The position numbers were made by a program, and so were the translations under genes. Positions 26,201 through 39,623 of a stretch of DNA of 64,000 nucleotides are shown piece by piece; the first letter of the stretch is position 1, and each line of letters opens with the position of its first letter. The stretch lies in the NCBI RefSeq assembly GCF_032854445.1, contig NC_088301.1, positions 36,505,187 to 36,569,186 on the forward strand, read 5' to 3'. Below the pieces are notes generated by a model, which was not told where the DNA came from, did not search any database, and saw only the letters and a list, made by a program, of their open reading frames with translations. The stretch comes from Liolophura sinensis. Its lineage: Eukaryota; Mollusca; Polyplacophora; Chitonida; Chitonidae.

Positions 26201-29200
26201 AAGTTGTTTATATGTGAAAAGAAGCAATACAACATCCATTTTATAATTTAAAAATGACTTACATGTAGTACAGTTTCATATACAGTTAACATGTATATCT
26301 AAAAAAAAAAAAGCAGTGGTTCTAGCAAGAATTAATCATAGCTCACACCCATTGACATCCTGTAGAAAGGGCATGTCTTGGCCTACAATTTGGTGCAAGT
26401 TTTCTAGCTCCCATAGTTCTCGAGTTACAAGTCGTGGAAATTATGTAACTAAATTTCGTTTTTTTTACTATATCTCCAAAAGTTACAAAGATATGCAAAA
26501 AATAATTCAGAATCAGCGGCTCAAAATACACCAGAATTGTTAAAAAAAATTAAATTTCAAAACATTTGGTTCATTGGGTCTTGAGAAGAAGATGTTTAAT
26601 CGATTTCATATAAAATGGAATATGGCCGCCAAACCACTTGACATATAAAAAATTGGGCTCCGTAGTGTATGACTTTGCAAAATTGGTGGAATAATAATAA
26701 TACGAATGATTTCAATAGGTGTCCCATAGGACTACCTGCATGGACCCCTAAATATAGGTATAACATTCTGATTTCTTAAGATTTAGTTTAGATTTTAAGT
26801 TTAGTTTTTAAGAGTTGACTGGACACTATTGTCTGAGCTCTGAGATTCTAAAGCAGGAGGATAAGAATCGAAATTTCATCAGGATTTTAACCAGGTTGAG
26901 GTTCTTTATTTGTGCAGTGAGTAAAACTGTCCATTGGGATGTTGCTATTGTCCACAGGGGTTTTATCGACAGGCTTCGTTTTTTATATACATTTATTTTT
27001 CCATTTGTATGTCTGTAATCATGTGTGATGACCAATTAATGTTGTAATCTGCTTATCTTTCAGGATTATTTAGTAAGTGACATTTTCCTTAACACATTTA
27101 ATACTGTAATCCTTAATATGGTGTCAGATTGGCTTTATATGGTATGTAGATATTGTAATATCACAGGTGTTGCTTATTAGTACAAATGTCAAGGAGCATC
27201 AGATATGGTTCTATATACTTCTTGTAGTACAAGACCAAAGCACATCAGTACTGCTCCATAAACACAGCATAGGTTTTTCACATTCGGTAATGTGGGAATT
27301 TGGGAACTTGTTTCACAAAGCAATTTTCAACTTAAGTTGAAAAATAAAATTAAAAAATAAAATTGAATATGTTTATATATATTTATATGCACATGGCCGA
27401 AAAAAAGCACGTCAAAAATGTGCTTTCTTCATTTTACATACAGTATCTTAGTCCCAATATTACATTTGTGTTATCTTGTAATGATAATGTGTGATTTATA
27501 GATAATTTTGTCTTGATGTCTTGCATATCCTTCTAATATTGTCACAATGTACTCAAAAAGAACATCTTGAATTTGTTCTGAACTTGATTTATCTTTGAAA
27601 TGGTATATTTCTTCTGAAGGCCTACAAATTTTATTAAACTATAAAAATACAATTTAAACGTGGTATCAGTGATGGTTGAACTTGTGACCTTTTTGCACAT
27701 ACTTAATTACTTATTAATTTCATAAGCATTTATTAAATAAAGCTTTGACTAAAGTTGAGATCTGCTTTTGAAACAGGGTTCAGTTATGTTACAATTGTTT
27801 GTTTTGAAACATGTTGGGGAGATCTATCTACATTTTGATTTTATATCTAGAATTATATTGAAAGTTTGAGATCTTTAGGGTTTTGAATATAATTTTTATC
27901 GGCTTAAATAGACAAATATTCTCAAAGAATCACTACAGGGGTGGCATCTAAAAATCACATTCAGAAGTATAAAGTATTTTTATTTACTTCAAAGGTGGTT
28001 CTCCCTAACCTTTCAACCTATTGGAGTTTCTAATAGAGAGGGAGGTATATTTCTTGGAGCAGTGATCAAAATTAGAAATAAATCAGTTGCCATACTTGAC
28101 ATGTTAAAATGGGTCATTTACATGCCTTCTAACCTCAATGATTCATAGTACACCGAGTTATGTATTCCTAGACATACACAAACAAATATATACTGGCCAT
28201 CCCAGACTGTTTTAAAGTATACTTATAGTGTGTAGAACAAGATTATATTGTTTCTCTTATTCACTGGTTGGTTTAAAAGGTTGGCTTTATATGGAATATA
28301 TATTGCACCAAAGTTTAGTTTTACCTCCCTTTCCATCAGGATGCCTCCAGTTTTTTGTAATAGTTACCAAGTGTAACCTTTACCTCAGTCGTTTTTTTGC
28401 TGATAAAACATCACCACATGGAAAAACCTTAGCTGCCTTTGGCTGTTGAGTGTGTTAGTATGGTCATGGTAAAGGGATCTTATAAGATGGTGTAAAGGAA
28501 CTGCTTCAGCGGTAATGGGAAAAGCTGTATTTTTCTATATGCAATTACAAAGACATGTTAGCTTTATTGATCATCTCAAAGACGTGCTATCAAAATCTTT
28601 CCTCGAAACTCTTGCTGCAGATTATTTTTAAACTATGTCTCTCTAGATCATCAGTTAAAAGTTGGTGCTTACTATTTTTTTCAGCTGTAGCAAACATATC
28701 TCTTGAGTGTGTCTGTCCTAACAGAGTTAACTCCTCTTGTCTTTTTTGTCATCTTTTTTTGATCACATTATTCAGTTTCTTTCTCCCACCCCTTACACCC
28801 CACTTTGACTTCTGAAGTAAAGTGAATAACTGAAAAGGCAATGCACTTTGTTCCAACTCTGTATTAATCAAGTTAATGCATATTTTGAAAGGTTGGTGAA
28901 TATATAGATCAAACATAATGGTAAAGGTCATGTTGAATGATAAACAAAATCATTGCACATGCAAATGTACATACATTGTATAGAGAATCATAATTCAGAA
29001 ACACTTTTGTGACCATGTGTATTGTAATATATGCCGGTTTGGTATTGATTCTGTTTGCATTTAAGATCTCAGCAATTCAAAATCTTTAAATTCAACACAA
29101 CATGTGACTTGAATGAAAAGACTTTCTGGCATGGGTTCCACAGTGAAAGGTTTACGTATTTGCAGTAGCCCATGAAATAATTGTATTGTAGTCACATTGG

Positions 29201-32200
29201 GTATTCAGTGTCTCCATTACATAGATACTGTACAAGTACAATGATGGTGTGGGGCGAACTGAGCATATATATATTAATGCACTAGATAGGATGTAATGCA
29301 TATTAATGTCATTTCTGTATTACAAGGATGAATAATGATTAAATGTTAACTGTATTACATCAGCATGTGGCAGATCTCTGTATGTCACCTTGGAAAACTG
29401 ATGTATGTTTGTTTGTTCAGTCTGATGAGGTATACCTGGAAGCCCAGATACAGAACATTACCCCAGGGCCTATTTACATGGAACATGTCAGCCTGGAGCC
29501 CTCACCCCAGTACACCACCACCCAGCTCAACACACTGGACGAGAAAGACAAGTAAGAATGTGATTCATATTGTGGAGGTACCATCATGGTGATCAGTGCA
29601 GCCACATATTTGTAGAGTTTGGTATTATCACATTTTTGGGGGGTATTAGGGTTCAAATCTGTATATGGCTTGTATGTGTATTGCAAAATTCTTATATAAA
29701 AGTATATATTAAAATGACATCTTCAGATTCAATTTATTTTGAACATATATCTGTTTTGGCTGCATTTTAAACCATTTCAGAGATGTATAAAAACATAGAG
29801 CAAATAAATTTAAAAACAGAAGAAAATACATTTATATAATAAAAAAAAAAATGGCGTGCAATAATATAGGAAACTGGAGGAATCATAGCCTGCCTTAATG
29901 CACAGTAGATTTATGTAAAGTTTACATTTTTTAAGTGACACGTTTTGCTTCATTCTGATGGATTTATCCACCGTAAGAGGGGTTTTTTTTTAAGTTTTAT
30001 CGGAAAAACTTTAATGGTTGGCATCAAAAGTATATTTTTAAGGCCTTTTTGTGCTTCTGAAAGTGCATCTTTATATGCCAAACTTAAGGTGAAATAGATT
30101 ATATAATAATGTCAGGCAGTTTTGTGTTTTTTTTTGTTGTTGTTTATTTTTCATTTTAAAAAGTGAATATCCAGCTGTATTGTTCTTGTCTCCTTCACCA
30201 ATATCATAACATACCAAACTGCAAATATGTAAACTTTCAATTTGCAATCTTTTACATTGATTTCAGAGCCACCCTGGTGTTTGGTAAGGTAAATTACCTA
30301 AAACCCATGGACACGCGACAGTACTTGTATTGCTTGACACCCAAAGCTGAGCTGTACAAAGACAATAAAGTTCTGAAGGGGGTGACCAGTATCGGGAAGC
30401 TGGACATTGTATGGAGAACTAACCTAGGGGAGAGGGGGCGACTACAGACCAGTCAACTTCAAAGAGTGGTAGGCAGATACCATAACATTTCACTTTTATT
30501 TGTATAATATTTAATATTACACATGTACGTCATGTAGACCATTTAATGGATTCAACAATGCCTGTTGTTGCAACCAGTCATGTTTTTCCTTGAGACAAAT
30601 ACAATGTAGCGCCCTTGTAGGAGCGCTGTTCACTCCAGTCAGTTTGTTTACATATAGCATGCGACAAGTTAATTTCTTGCTTTTCACTCAGCTCCCTCGT
30701 ATATGTAAATGTTTTATTAATTAGAAATTAGAAAGGAATTCTACTTTTTTAGTTTGTGAATTGTGCAAGTGAAAAGCACTTCTAATCAGTTATATGGATA
30801 GATTTGAATTTATTGTTGTAGGCACCTGGTTATGGGGATATTAGGTTGACTGTGGAGTCTATACCGGCATCTGTTCCATTAGAAAATACCTTTAATATGG
30901 TCTGCCGGGTTACCAACTGCTGGTAAGTTCATGGAATCATCCTTTTACATGTCTTATATGCTTCCAAACATGTTAACTGAAGAGTTGGTTAAGGCACCAT
31001 GGAAATGTGGGCACCCTATAATCATTGCGACCCACTTGTCAAGAAAACTTCCATGAGCGAGCTCTGACTAAGTGTATGAAGGTGCTTGTTTGTCAATCAC
31101 ATTCTGTTCCTCAGACCCTTCGGGACCTCTACTCCATTAATTTTATGGAATGGAGCATAACTCAGACATTTTCTCTACGTCATATAACTGAAATCTCCCT
31201 GATGATGGTCCAAAATCTCAATATATGATAAAAATATTTAAGATATCCTAGCTTTTAAAGAAATATAAAATAATTTGACTGCTTAAAGAATTTTAAATGT
31301 CTTATTGGAAATATCTGTGTACCAGTACTTTAAAATTAGACATATTGATGTGTAATATGTATATCTGGAATTATAAACTTAAAAATTTCAGCTCAGTCCA
31401 GTTTAATGTTATGCAATATATTTAAGTCTGTATTTAGATTATGTGCAACTCAAAGTTAAAGCTGAACTACAGTACTTGAATATTATTTAAGTGTATTAAT
31501 TGAATTTTTTGAATTTTCAGTGAGCGCACAATGGACCTTACCTTAGTTTTGGAGAACCGTATCCCATCTGGCATCTTATGGTGCGGCATATCCGGCAGGC
31601 AACTCGGCAAATTGCCATCCAGTGAAAGCATAGACTTGCCCCTAACCTTGATCACAACAGCCCCAGGTTTACAGGTAGGTTGATCAGTGTGCCAATCACT
31701 GATCAGTGAGACACAAGGGCGACCTTCGTGAAAGTTTGTCAGTCAGATTTCTAGTAATGTTTTTCGTAAGGGACGTTTGAGTTACAGAACCATAAGGTGA
31801 GATGATTTACGAGAAAGTTACTGCTCCAGTTCAGTTTTAGCTGTTAGGGCTGCAAATTTTAAAGTTATTGTTGTCAGGAGCATGGAGAGGTGTGGTGGAT
31901 TCCCCAAGAGCTGTTATTTGGCTGTTGTGTAGATACTGGTCTCCAAAAGATAGGTTAAGAAAAGCAAATTGCAACAAGCATGTATTCATGTTAACAGTGA
32001 GATCAGTTAGTCATGTTCCCAGCTTAGCTTCCATATTAACCACCCTGAGCCTTTACATTCACTAACCTGGAACTCGGTCCTGTCACCGGCGCTGTCTCCA
32101 AAGTGTCAAAAAGAGGTGCCCCGTGATCTTAACTTGATTCTGAATTCATATCACCTCATTATGTGGAAATAATAAAGACCATAACATCGCAAATAACACA

Positions 32201-33566
32201 AGAGTAACTGACACACCCACTTGGACAGTATCAGAACTTTGCAAGCCGCCATTTTCAAATTACATGACTCGTTTGCTAGGGTAGACTCAACTGCTCTTCC
32301 CAAAATTAGAATCATCTTTTTTAACAATATAATTGATTATAGTTCGTTTCTGTTTATTATTAAGACACAAATTAAAGTTAAAACAATTTGTCAATCGCCC
32401 TTTAGATGGTATACATCTCATTGGTTTCAATCAAACTATTCGACAAATTTATCTTTTTATGGATGACTCCAAGTGCGGCCAGCTCAAATTGAAAATGGTC
32501 AATAACGAGGTTTGGCTTGCTGCTGATGCAATAGATACATGTGTTTATTGTGATGTTATGGTCTGAATTACTCACGAGTTATTTGGTGATATGAAGTAAG
32601 AATTACTGAAGGATTACATGAAACATGTTTTTGTATCGCGCAGCTTGGACAGCATATGTGAAAGGGCCCAGCTCCAGATTGGTAAATGGAAGAGTACAGA
32701 TCTGTATTTCTGAAAGCTAAGCTTGGAATAATGAAACAGATCTCAGATCAAGTATTCATGTATTCATATATTTCATTCTCATTTAAGACTATGTCATTGT
32801 TAGAATTAAAACAAAAGTAAGAAATTATTAAGACTAAAATGTTAGGTAACAGTTAGTAAAAATGTTTCCAGAGTTGATTGTAAGAGCAAAGTAATGACTT
32901 TATTTCAGCTTGGTCCAGCTTAGAACTTAGATAAGGTTTTTGGTAACCAAATTAAAGACTACATTTCAGTGCATAGATCCCTTAGGCTTGGTGTTTCAGA
33001 GCTTCTCCATGTGACTCATAGTTATCATTTCATTACCAGTGATTGCAGGTGATAAAATAATTGAACATACGTATAGGCTACGTACATGTACAGCCATTGT
33101 ATGGGACTTTCTGTTCATCTATTCAATAAAGTTTGTTTATTATTGGTCAAGTACTTGTATACATACATTCCCTCATGAATGATAGTTTGTATCCTACCCT
33201 TGCAGTGATTAAATGCATTGGTTTAAACCATGAGAATGGGGACTGTACTGTCTCTATCACAAATATTTTCCTGATAAAAGTAGACTGACCTAAGATTGTT
33301 CTTTTGAGCACCTTGCACAGTTTGCCTGATTAAGAGAGTTATGTTTCAACATGAAAAGTAACAGTTTTAAAGTATGCTCTCCTGGGGGTTAAATTTTAGC
33401 CAATTTATCATACTTCAGTAACATTCTAAAATTCTAAAACTTTTTTATTTCTTTGTTGTTTCAGACAGTATCTGGCTTGCGGCTAACAGACACCTTCCTG
33501 AAGCGGACATACGAACACGATGAAATAGCCCAGATATTTGTATACAATAATGAAGCCAATGTATGA
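20299..33566 (+). CDS. TRAPPC13 (trafficking protein particle complex subunit 13), first coding exon missing
   Basis: Subunit of the TRAPP complex, which tethers vesicles and activates Rab GTPases in ER-Golgi traffic and autophagy. Exons by splice consensus and frame: 20299-20467, 20947-21031, 22746-22873, 25361-25433, 26030-26074, 27064-27072 (microexon), 29421-29551, 30267-30468, 30822-30922, 31521-31674, 33465-33566 (TGA 33564-33566). They encode about 398 residues after a split Val codon, close to the roughly 417 of human. Landmarks matching the family: [138 protein letters not shown]. All introns are GT-AG. The exon ending at 30468 uses a weaker GTAGGC donor. The first exon (expected to end ...LALK plus one base) was not identified. 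No clear poly(A) signal was fixed. Confidence 0.93.
21421..22720. mobile_element. Possible non-autonomous hAT-like element in TRAPPC13 intron 3
   Basis: Left end reads cagtgcgcacaatccttgaa and the right end, on the reverse strand, cagggtacgtacaggt. Both edges are rich in ccttgaaa/cttgaa motifs, which I associate with a widespread hAT-type terminus. The interior is non-coding and AT-rich, with a gggagataa...ttacctccc inverted motif at about 21912-21969. No 8-bp target duplication is visible, so ends and class are tentative. The right end lies only 25 nt before exon 22746. Confidence 0.35.
24749..24992 (+). mobile_element. tRNA-derived SINE, copy 3 (TRAPPC13 intron)
   Basis: Head ggctgaggtggccaagatgg, B-box-like gtgaatcaggctag, body ggaaggcctaccagcaacct, cataagtgaaatattcttc, and tail aacaccaaacaaataatt. 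Sits in the intron before the exon at 25361. Confidence 0.8.
25516..25570. repeat. TG/TA/CA compound microsatellite
   Basis: Alternating purine-pyrimidine run: tgtgtgtg, then about ten TA units, then cacacaca with cata units. Lies 83 nt after the donor of the exon ending at 25433. Confidence 0.9.
25672..25930 (-). mobile_element. tRNA-derived SINE, copy 4, inverted (TRAPPC13 intron)
   Basis: On the reverse strand the head is ggggcttcgtggctcagttg, followed by a B-box-like gtgagtttaagtccagc and the body cagcattatggtagg read inverted, ending in a (taaa)n tail that appears on the plus strand as ttatttatttatttat at about 25675. Opposite in orientation to copy 3, the two flanking one exon. Confidence 0.8.
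26300..26765. repeat. Dispersed repeat, unclassified (family R1)
   Basis: Follows a poly(A) run. Contains ggcctacaatttggtgcaag and tagctcccatagttctcgag, and ends in aataataataatacgaatga followed by ggtgtcccataggactacc. Part of it matches, inverted, the segment at 35350-35615. The small open frames are not protein-like. Confidence 0.45.
27064..27072 (+). CDS. TRAPPC13 9-nt microexon
   Basis: GATTATTTA (Asp-Tyr-Leu) lies between a strong acceptor (gcttatctttcag) and a perfect GTAAGT donor. Both neighbouring junctions are phase 0, so inclusion gives ...[16 protein letters not shown] and skipping gives ...[13 protein letters not shown], both in frame. As I recall, the human protein has a few extra residues (SDLSSV) at this junction. 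Likely an optional insert; a chance splice-site pair cannot be excluded without RNA data. Confidence 0.6.
27302..27781. repeat. Palindromic foldback element, copy B
   Basis: Left arm gggaacttgtttcacaaagc, followed by aattttcaacttaagttg. The right arm, reverse-complemented, reads gaaccctgtttcaaaagcag followed by atctcaactttagtc. Interior AT-rich and non-coding. Same arm theme as copies A and C. Inside a TRAPPC13 intron. Confidence 0.6.
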
Positions 33567-33981
33567 TAACTGTGATGTAACATTAATGTATAAAAGGGTT
33601 AGCATGAAACTATTTTAACTTCTTAAATCATTGTGGCTAATGTAAGGGCTCAAGTTACATTGTATTCCTCTAGGTTTGTTTTGTCACTTTAGCCAATCCG
33701 CTGTCGTAAAAGCTCAAAAATTTTTTGGGTATTTGTGTATGGTGTACACAAATCAAAAACAAGGAAACACAAAAGAGTTCACCAAGATGGTGAAAGGTGC
33801 TTGTGCAATTTGCCAAGCAAAAGTCACAGAAGTATATTCGTGTATGGAGTCATAGATGTGTGTTTAAGTATGAGAAACATTTGTCACTTGCATGAAAACC
33901 TCCCTAAATTGCTTATAATAGTGTTCTGAAAAAATATGAAATGGCATACAACATTGTCTTAGTCATCAGTGTTATTGCTCT

Positions 33982-34108
33982 GGGGCATGTTTCACAAAGC
34001 GCACGTAACGTTACGTGCACTTAACTTCCATGGCGACCACTGCTACAGGTATTACGTTGCCATGGTAGTTACGTGGACGTAGCGCTACGTGCACTTTGTG
34101 CAACAGTA
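33982..34108. repeat. Palindromic foldback element, copy C
   Basis: ggggcatgtttcacaaagcg at the left and gtgcactttgtgcaacagta at the right form an inverted repeat. The interior is itself near-palindromic (cgtaacgttacg; ttgccatgg; agcgct). About 127 bp, non-coding. It would fold into a long hairpin. Confidence 0.7.
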
Positions 34109-35349
34109 GGTATTGTTTTAGGGTCTAATCTTTCACAACTGCCTATGGGTTAACCAAATTTACATTTGCTTATCGTCAATTCTTTATGATCGGTAGCAGG
34201 AACCTCTTTTGTATTTAAAGAGTATTTCAGCTGCATATGTTGATTCAGTGATATCCAGTGAATAATATTACATCTCACGAAAATCAACTGTTTAATTTTG
34301 AGAAATTTGACGAGACAGAGTTGTTTTTAATTGACAGGTGTTAATCCATGATTTTTTTTAGCTCTTTGCTCACTTTAGAAATCCTGCATGTCTATAAGTA
34401 CAGAAATGCTTCTACGTGTGCAGAACTGAAATGTTTGTTAAGGAAAAGAGTGCGTTACGTTGCTGTACAAGGCTCTATCTAATGAACATACAGATACTTT
34501 GGATTGGAAATGCCACACCTCACTTTCTGATGCAAAGCATACTACATATGCTCAGAAAGTCACGTAGGCTTTTGAATGTTCCCATTATAGCTACAAGAAT
34601 TCGGATAACAGAGTTTGTGCTCAGTTTTACAACTACATTTGTGCTTTTATGTTTGATGTCATTGAAATTGACATATTTAGGTTCATTGTTTCCAGGCTTA
34701 TGCATTGTGGCATCCTAGGACAGTCAGGATCATAATGCATTGAATGCACAGGGCTGGTTATTTCAAGCAGGACTTTTCCAAGACTGTTGTATGAAGTGTG
34801 GAACCTGGTTTAATCATAAAAAGTCACATAAATCCTTGTATATATGATCTAAATTATATCACTGTGTTCCATTCTTGTGTAGAAATGTCCAGATTAATTG
34901 AAATTAAATGTTTCATTTGTGTGTGTTTTATATAAAATCACGGTTTTCTTGTATTTGCATCACTGTAATCTGTAGACGATTATATATGTAAATACACTGT
35001 ACTGGTACTGTACTTGTTAAAAATGCATATGTATATTAAGATGGATTTCCACCTTCATATTTGCCTATGTCTAACTTATTCTAAGTCAGTTCCATTGTAA
35101 TGGTATGTCAGACCAGCTTAGGGAGGCTATACTTGAGATTTTGGGGCAAAAAATCCATATTCCCTAATCAAATTAAATTTCCTGTATTAACCTAGAATAG
35201 CTCAAATTATTGTCTTTCAGTAAATATCAGACTCTTGCCTTTACGTTCAGGTTACCCTGAAGTCTGTAAAAGTTAAATTGGAATCTGCTTTGAATGGTAA
35301 CTGTTGCACATAACAGGTTGATATTTTTGGTAAAATAGCAAAAATTTTA

Positions 35350-35615
35350 TTGGATTTGTGCTGGTCATTTTTTTTTTTTTTTTGGCCCCCAAAAATTGGC
35401 GGTATAGCAGTGTCTAAAAGTCGAAGGAATTACCATATATTCTTTGGGAGGATTGAATGTCAACTTTCCAAAAAACATAAGCATGGTACACATACATGTA
35501 TATGAATATGGCATAAAGCTCAAAATGTTTTTTGGTACAGTTAGGTCATAGGAGCTACCAAATTTGCACCAAATAGGTCTAAAAGTGAACATACATTATC
35601 TTTCCAGACCTCTTA
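35350..35615. repeat. Dispersed repeat R1, inverted partial copy
   Basis: Read on the reverse strand it contains cctatttggtgcaaatttgg followed by tagctcctatgacc, parallel to the segment at about 26380-26420. Begins with a poly(T) tract at 35370-35386. Class unknown. Confidence 0.4.
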
Positions 35616-38600
35616 ATATGGATAACGAAGGCATTCAACTGATGAATAAATTTACATTACACAAAAAGCTTTGTGATTTTTCTTTATGGCTTTCTAGTTT
35701 GTGAATGGATTGTGCATCTGCGTAATGGTGCAGGACACTTCACTGGGAATGGCCTCTTAAGATGTAATACTATGAACGATTCTTCATTTTGTTGTTACTA
35801 AAATAGTTGAATCGTTATAAACAAAAAATATGTTGTACTGATTAGATGGAGACTCTTTCGTTTAACTGAAATAAAGTTGAAATCCATACAAAGAAGCAAA
35901 ATCCTCCACTCTGCTTCTTTGTGTAGCGTCAACAGTTGTGTATTTCTTAAAGACTTGTGTCAAAAACTTTTCCCTTCCCACAAAACTGAAAGTAATCAAA
36001 TCCATGAAAAATTCTTGAGTGCCATTATGGAATTAAACAACAATCACAAAATAAATAAACATGAAGTAAACAGATGAATACTTACAGATTGTATAAGTAA
36101 GATTCTTATATAGATTTTTGAGGACATCTATATATTCTTTATAAACTTTATAAATGAAATATGCTGTAGTTAACTTGGGTCTTAATAATCAGTCATATTT
36201 ATGTAACTACATTTGCCAACATTTCTGAACAATATTTTCCCACGGTCTGAAAGGCCCTAAAAATGAAGGCTTTATCTTGATTTTTTCTTCATAAAACTGC
36301 AACATCTTTCAACACTGTACCAAAATGTTTTATTGATCAATATGCTTTTACATGTACATGTTGGGTATTAATACTACATGCTGCAGATGAATCCCTGGAC
36401 AGAAGTATCATGTACCTGGCAGCTTTTCAATCACAAATGGTAACCAGCCGACGTGCACATGAATACATGCACAAAACTGCAATAATACAAATGCAGTGAG
36501 CCTTGTGTATGTACATTCTAAATAGCACTATGGCAACATAGAGGATTTCTGCACTTTTTGAGGTTATTTGCATTATACAAGCTGTGAACTTCACATGGCT
36601 TTGTCCTCATTGATTTGGAAACAGAAAAATAACCTTTTTTTTTTTTTGGACACCATGACATTTTTACTGTGTTGCAAGGTGGTAGTGAAGATTAAATACC
36701 CTTAGAACAGAGGTCTAAACAGATAACTTTTTCTTATAAAATATTATCAGTTACCCCCTTAGTTACACCTTGTCTCAATAAAATTAGGTTAGATATTCAT
36801 TTATAAAACTGGACGGTTCTTACAAAGTCACAAGTCTGTGTTAATTTTCACTTTTGAACTATTTATATTGCCGTAACTGTACCGTGCCAGTCGTGATTTT
36901 ATAGCAAATGCTGGATAGTCACCATTTCAGAGGGAAATTAATCCATTTAAGTATATATGTATGCTATCGACCTGAAATGTTATCTCGTGAAAAACTTAAC
37001 TTTGTGAGTCCAATTTCCCCATAACCTTTATGCAAATGAGGTTGACTAGGCTGTAGAACGAGATAATTCACAAAGAAAGATACGAAAAAAAAAGTGAAGT
37101 ATGGGATGTTTCCAAAAGTGGACCAAGATTTACAAGATTCCTTTTATGTGCTCACACAAATTGTTGTTAGTGCCCGAGATACTGTCCAGTTTCACAAGGC
37201 ACATGTAGCACTATATAATACATTTGTAACAATAAGGGGACATAAAACCGATCATGTATGTACAATACTAGTTGCTATAGCATGTACAGTGGTTATGTGC
37301 TGGTAACACTAATAATGCAATATTGAACTGGTCAGTTTTGTTCTCGATGCACTATTTATAAATAGCAGTTTAATGCCATTATATTCTTACCACAGATGCT
37401 TTTAAGCATTTAAAAGCTCATGAAAAGCCATTTCACACATATAGCAGGCAATATGTTAATAAAATTTATCCCGCATCTGATAAAATACTCTGCTTTTCAT
37501 TGAACAACAATGGTAACGTGGGGTACAGATAATTTCTTGAATCCTGCAGATAACATCAAATGTGTCAGTAGATTATCCCCCTTTGTTGCGTTGTGAAGAC
37601 AATGACATCTCTGAGGCAATTCACCTATACATTTTCTGCACTGAATTGATGGGTCTTTGTCAGTAACCTTTAGTAACACGAGGATTACTGACACCATATA
37701 TTTCTGTATCCTATCCCTCAGTAACCATGTAACTAATAGTATGTTCTGCACTGCTGCCATTAATATTAATGCAAAGGATTTTTTTTTTCTAAACTTCTAT
37801 CTTGTCATGCCACACATACTATTGACAGATTGTTTTCACCTGCATTCTGATCTTGACAAATAAGTCAAATGTAATTAAAATATTTCACTGAATTTAAGCC
37901 CAGTGACTCACACACAAGAAAAAACATTAAAAGTCAGTTTCGGTTTGTTTGTTTTTTTTTTGTAAACCATATTTCTTGCAAGATCTGTAAGTACCTGTAC
38001 AAACATAGATGTTCTATTTTTCCCCTGCATGGCATGAACCAACATGTTTTTAAGTTTTAAGTGCTGCTTTCCATCTTTGAAAAGCGAACCAATATTAATC
38101 TGCTAGCTTCCAATAATGACATGAGAGTGATGTTACAGGTTAGAATCATATATGGATATTCACTTATGCTTTTAGCACTTTTGTATGGCTTATGTTTTGC
38201 CAGCACACATGGACCCCCAGTCACCTTAACAAATTTCTAGGTGTTTATAACAGCAACAAGATAAACAACGATTTACCTTGGCACACTTTTACGCAAGTGA
38301 ATGTACTGTTTTGTCAACCTGAACTACAAGTACAGACATTACTGATGTTGGATGAGTGCACAATATTCTTTTGCTTGCCTTTAACAATGTAGCGCAGATA
38401 CCAAACACAGTTTATTTCAATGATACATCCAGCTTGGTCTTGAAACTAATACTTAAGTCAATTGACAAAAAACATATTACCGGGAAAAAATCAGCACAAA
38501 GTACACAATGTAAAGTAGGTAACATCTTATTAAGGTCAGATGAAAAACGGAATTTTACAGATGGCACAGAAACTTAAACATCTACTAGTTATACTGATTT

Positions 38601-39127
38601 GTTTAGCAGAACACTGAATGACAGAACAAGAAAATGATCTGCAAAAGCAGCAACATATTATAGGCAGGGAATGCACAAAACAATTGTCACAAAGCATGTC
38701 CATCTGAGACTAAGCGACAGATTACCTATGCCACAGCCGTATGCTCCGCTATATCGTTGTTGTCGTTGTTTGACAGTCAAAGAGAGACAGGCTCGACTGG
38801 GCATGACAGGAAGACCAAGAGAGTTCTTATAAACTTATAAATACATCTAGTGCAGTTCACCTTTCCCTGTTCTCCGTTACCCAGTACAACTCTGTGAATC
38901 ATGAAATGCTTTAACAGGGCTATTGCCCTGGTGGATTTTCTGAAACAGAAGAAGTTCATGAAGTCATGTACAACATATGTATTTGTGAGTACTGGTAGGT
39001 TCTTCTGTAAGACAACAAGCATAACCTGACATATTTCTAACATGATTTATTATTCTGTCTCATTTTATTAGTCACTGGCATCAAGCCAATGATGATTATG
39101 AACCTTTCATAATGGTTAGCAGACCGA

Positions 39128-39330
39128 AGGGATGTTTTATTTATTCATGTTTAATGCCGTCTTTGAAGAATTTATTACTTTTATGGTGGTCCGGTATATG
39201 GGTGGAGGAAACTTGCTCCTTGCTCCTGTTCCTTTGGCCTGATACCTGACAAACCATTTGACAATGCCGCTGCCAAACATGTGAGAGCAGTACTGGAGCT
39301 TATGACTGTATCTGTAAGAGGCTAATTGGT
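39128..39330 (-). mobile_element. Possible diverged SINE copy
   Basis: Plus-strand text ttttatttattcatgtttaa, then gccgtctttgaagaattt and gggtggaggaaac, resembles the inverted tail and body of the SINE family listed elsewhere (taaa-tail, mid-body gaatatt, then tggtgggaggaaacc). Head not recognisable. Lies just beyond the SGT stop. Confidence 0.4.
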
Positions 39331-39623
39331 GACAACAATGCTTTAACTGAATGAACGAGGAAACCTCTAGAATAGATGACAGTAGTCGTATTCAGCCTTT
39401 GTACTAGATTCTCTGGGACAGTAAAACAAGAAGCTTAGTTAAATCAATAACATTCTGCAAAAGACATTCACATTCTCTACTGGGTATCTTAAAACCTTGA
39501 AGGAAGGCAAAAGAAATAACACACAATTTAAACCACAGACTTAACTGAAACCAAATCACCCAAAATAATTCATCCAATTTATTCATGACATAAAAAAAAA
39601 CAATGAAAAAATAAATCAATGTG

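Larger units (their letters stand above)
33567..39623. other. TRAPPC13-SGT tail-to-tail interval
   Basis: Should contain both 3' UTRs. Plus-strand AATAAA candidates occur near 35643 and 35870. On the minus strand, sequence reading AATAAA lies near 39580 and again near 39137, the first about 45 nt past the SGT stop. Beyond the repeats listed separately, no exon is supported. A further short SGT exon could lie here if the donor at 39679 is used. Confidence 0.4.

Noticed and set aside
32060-32620. Possible extra exon(s) in the TRAPPC13 intron
   Set aside because: Open frames at 32221-32566 lack splice sites in phase, and the flanking exons already join without a gap relative to the family.
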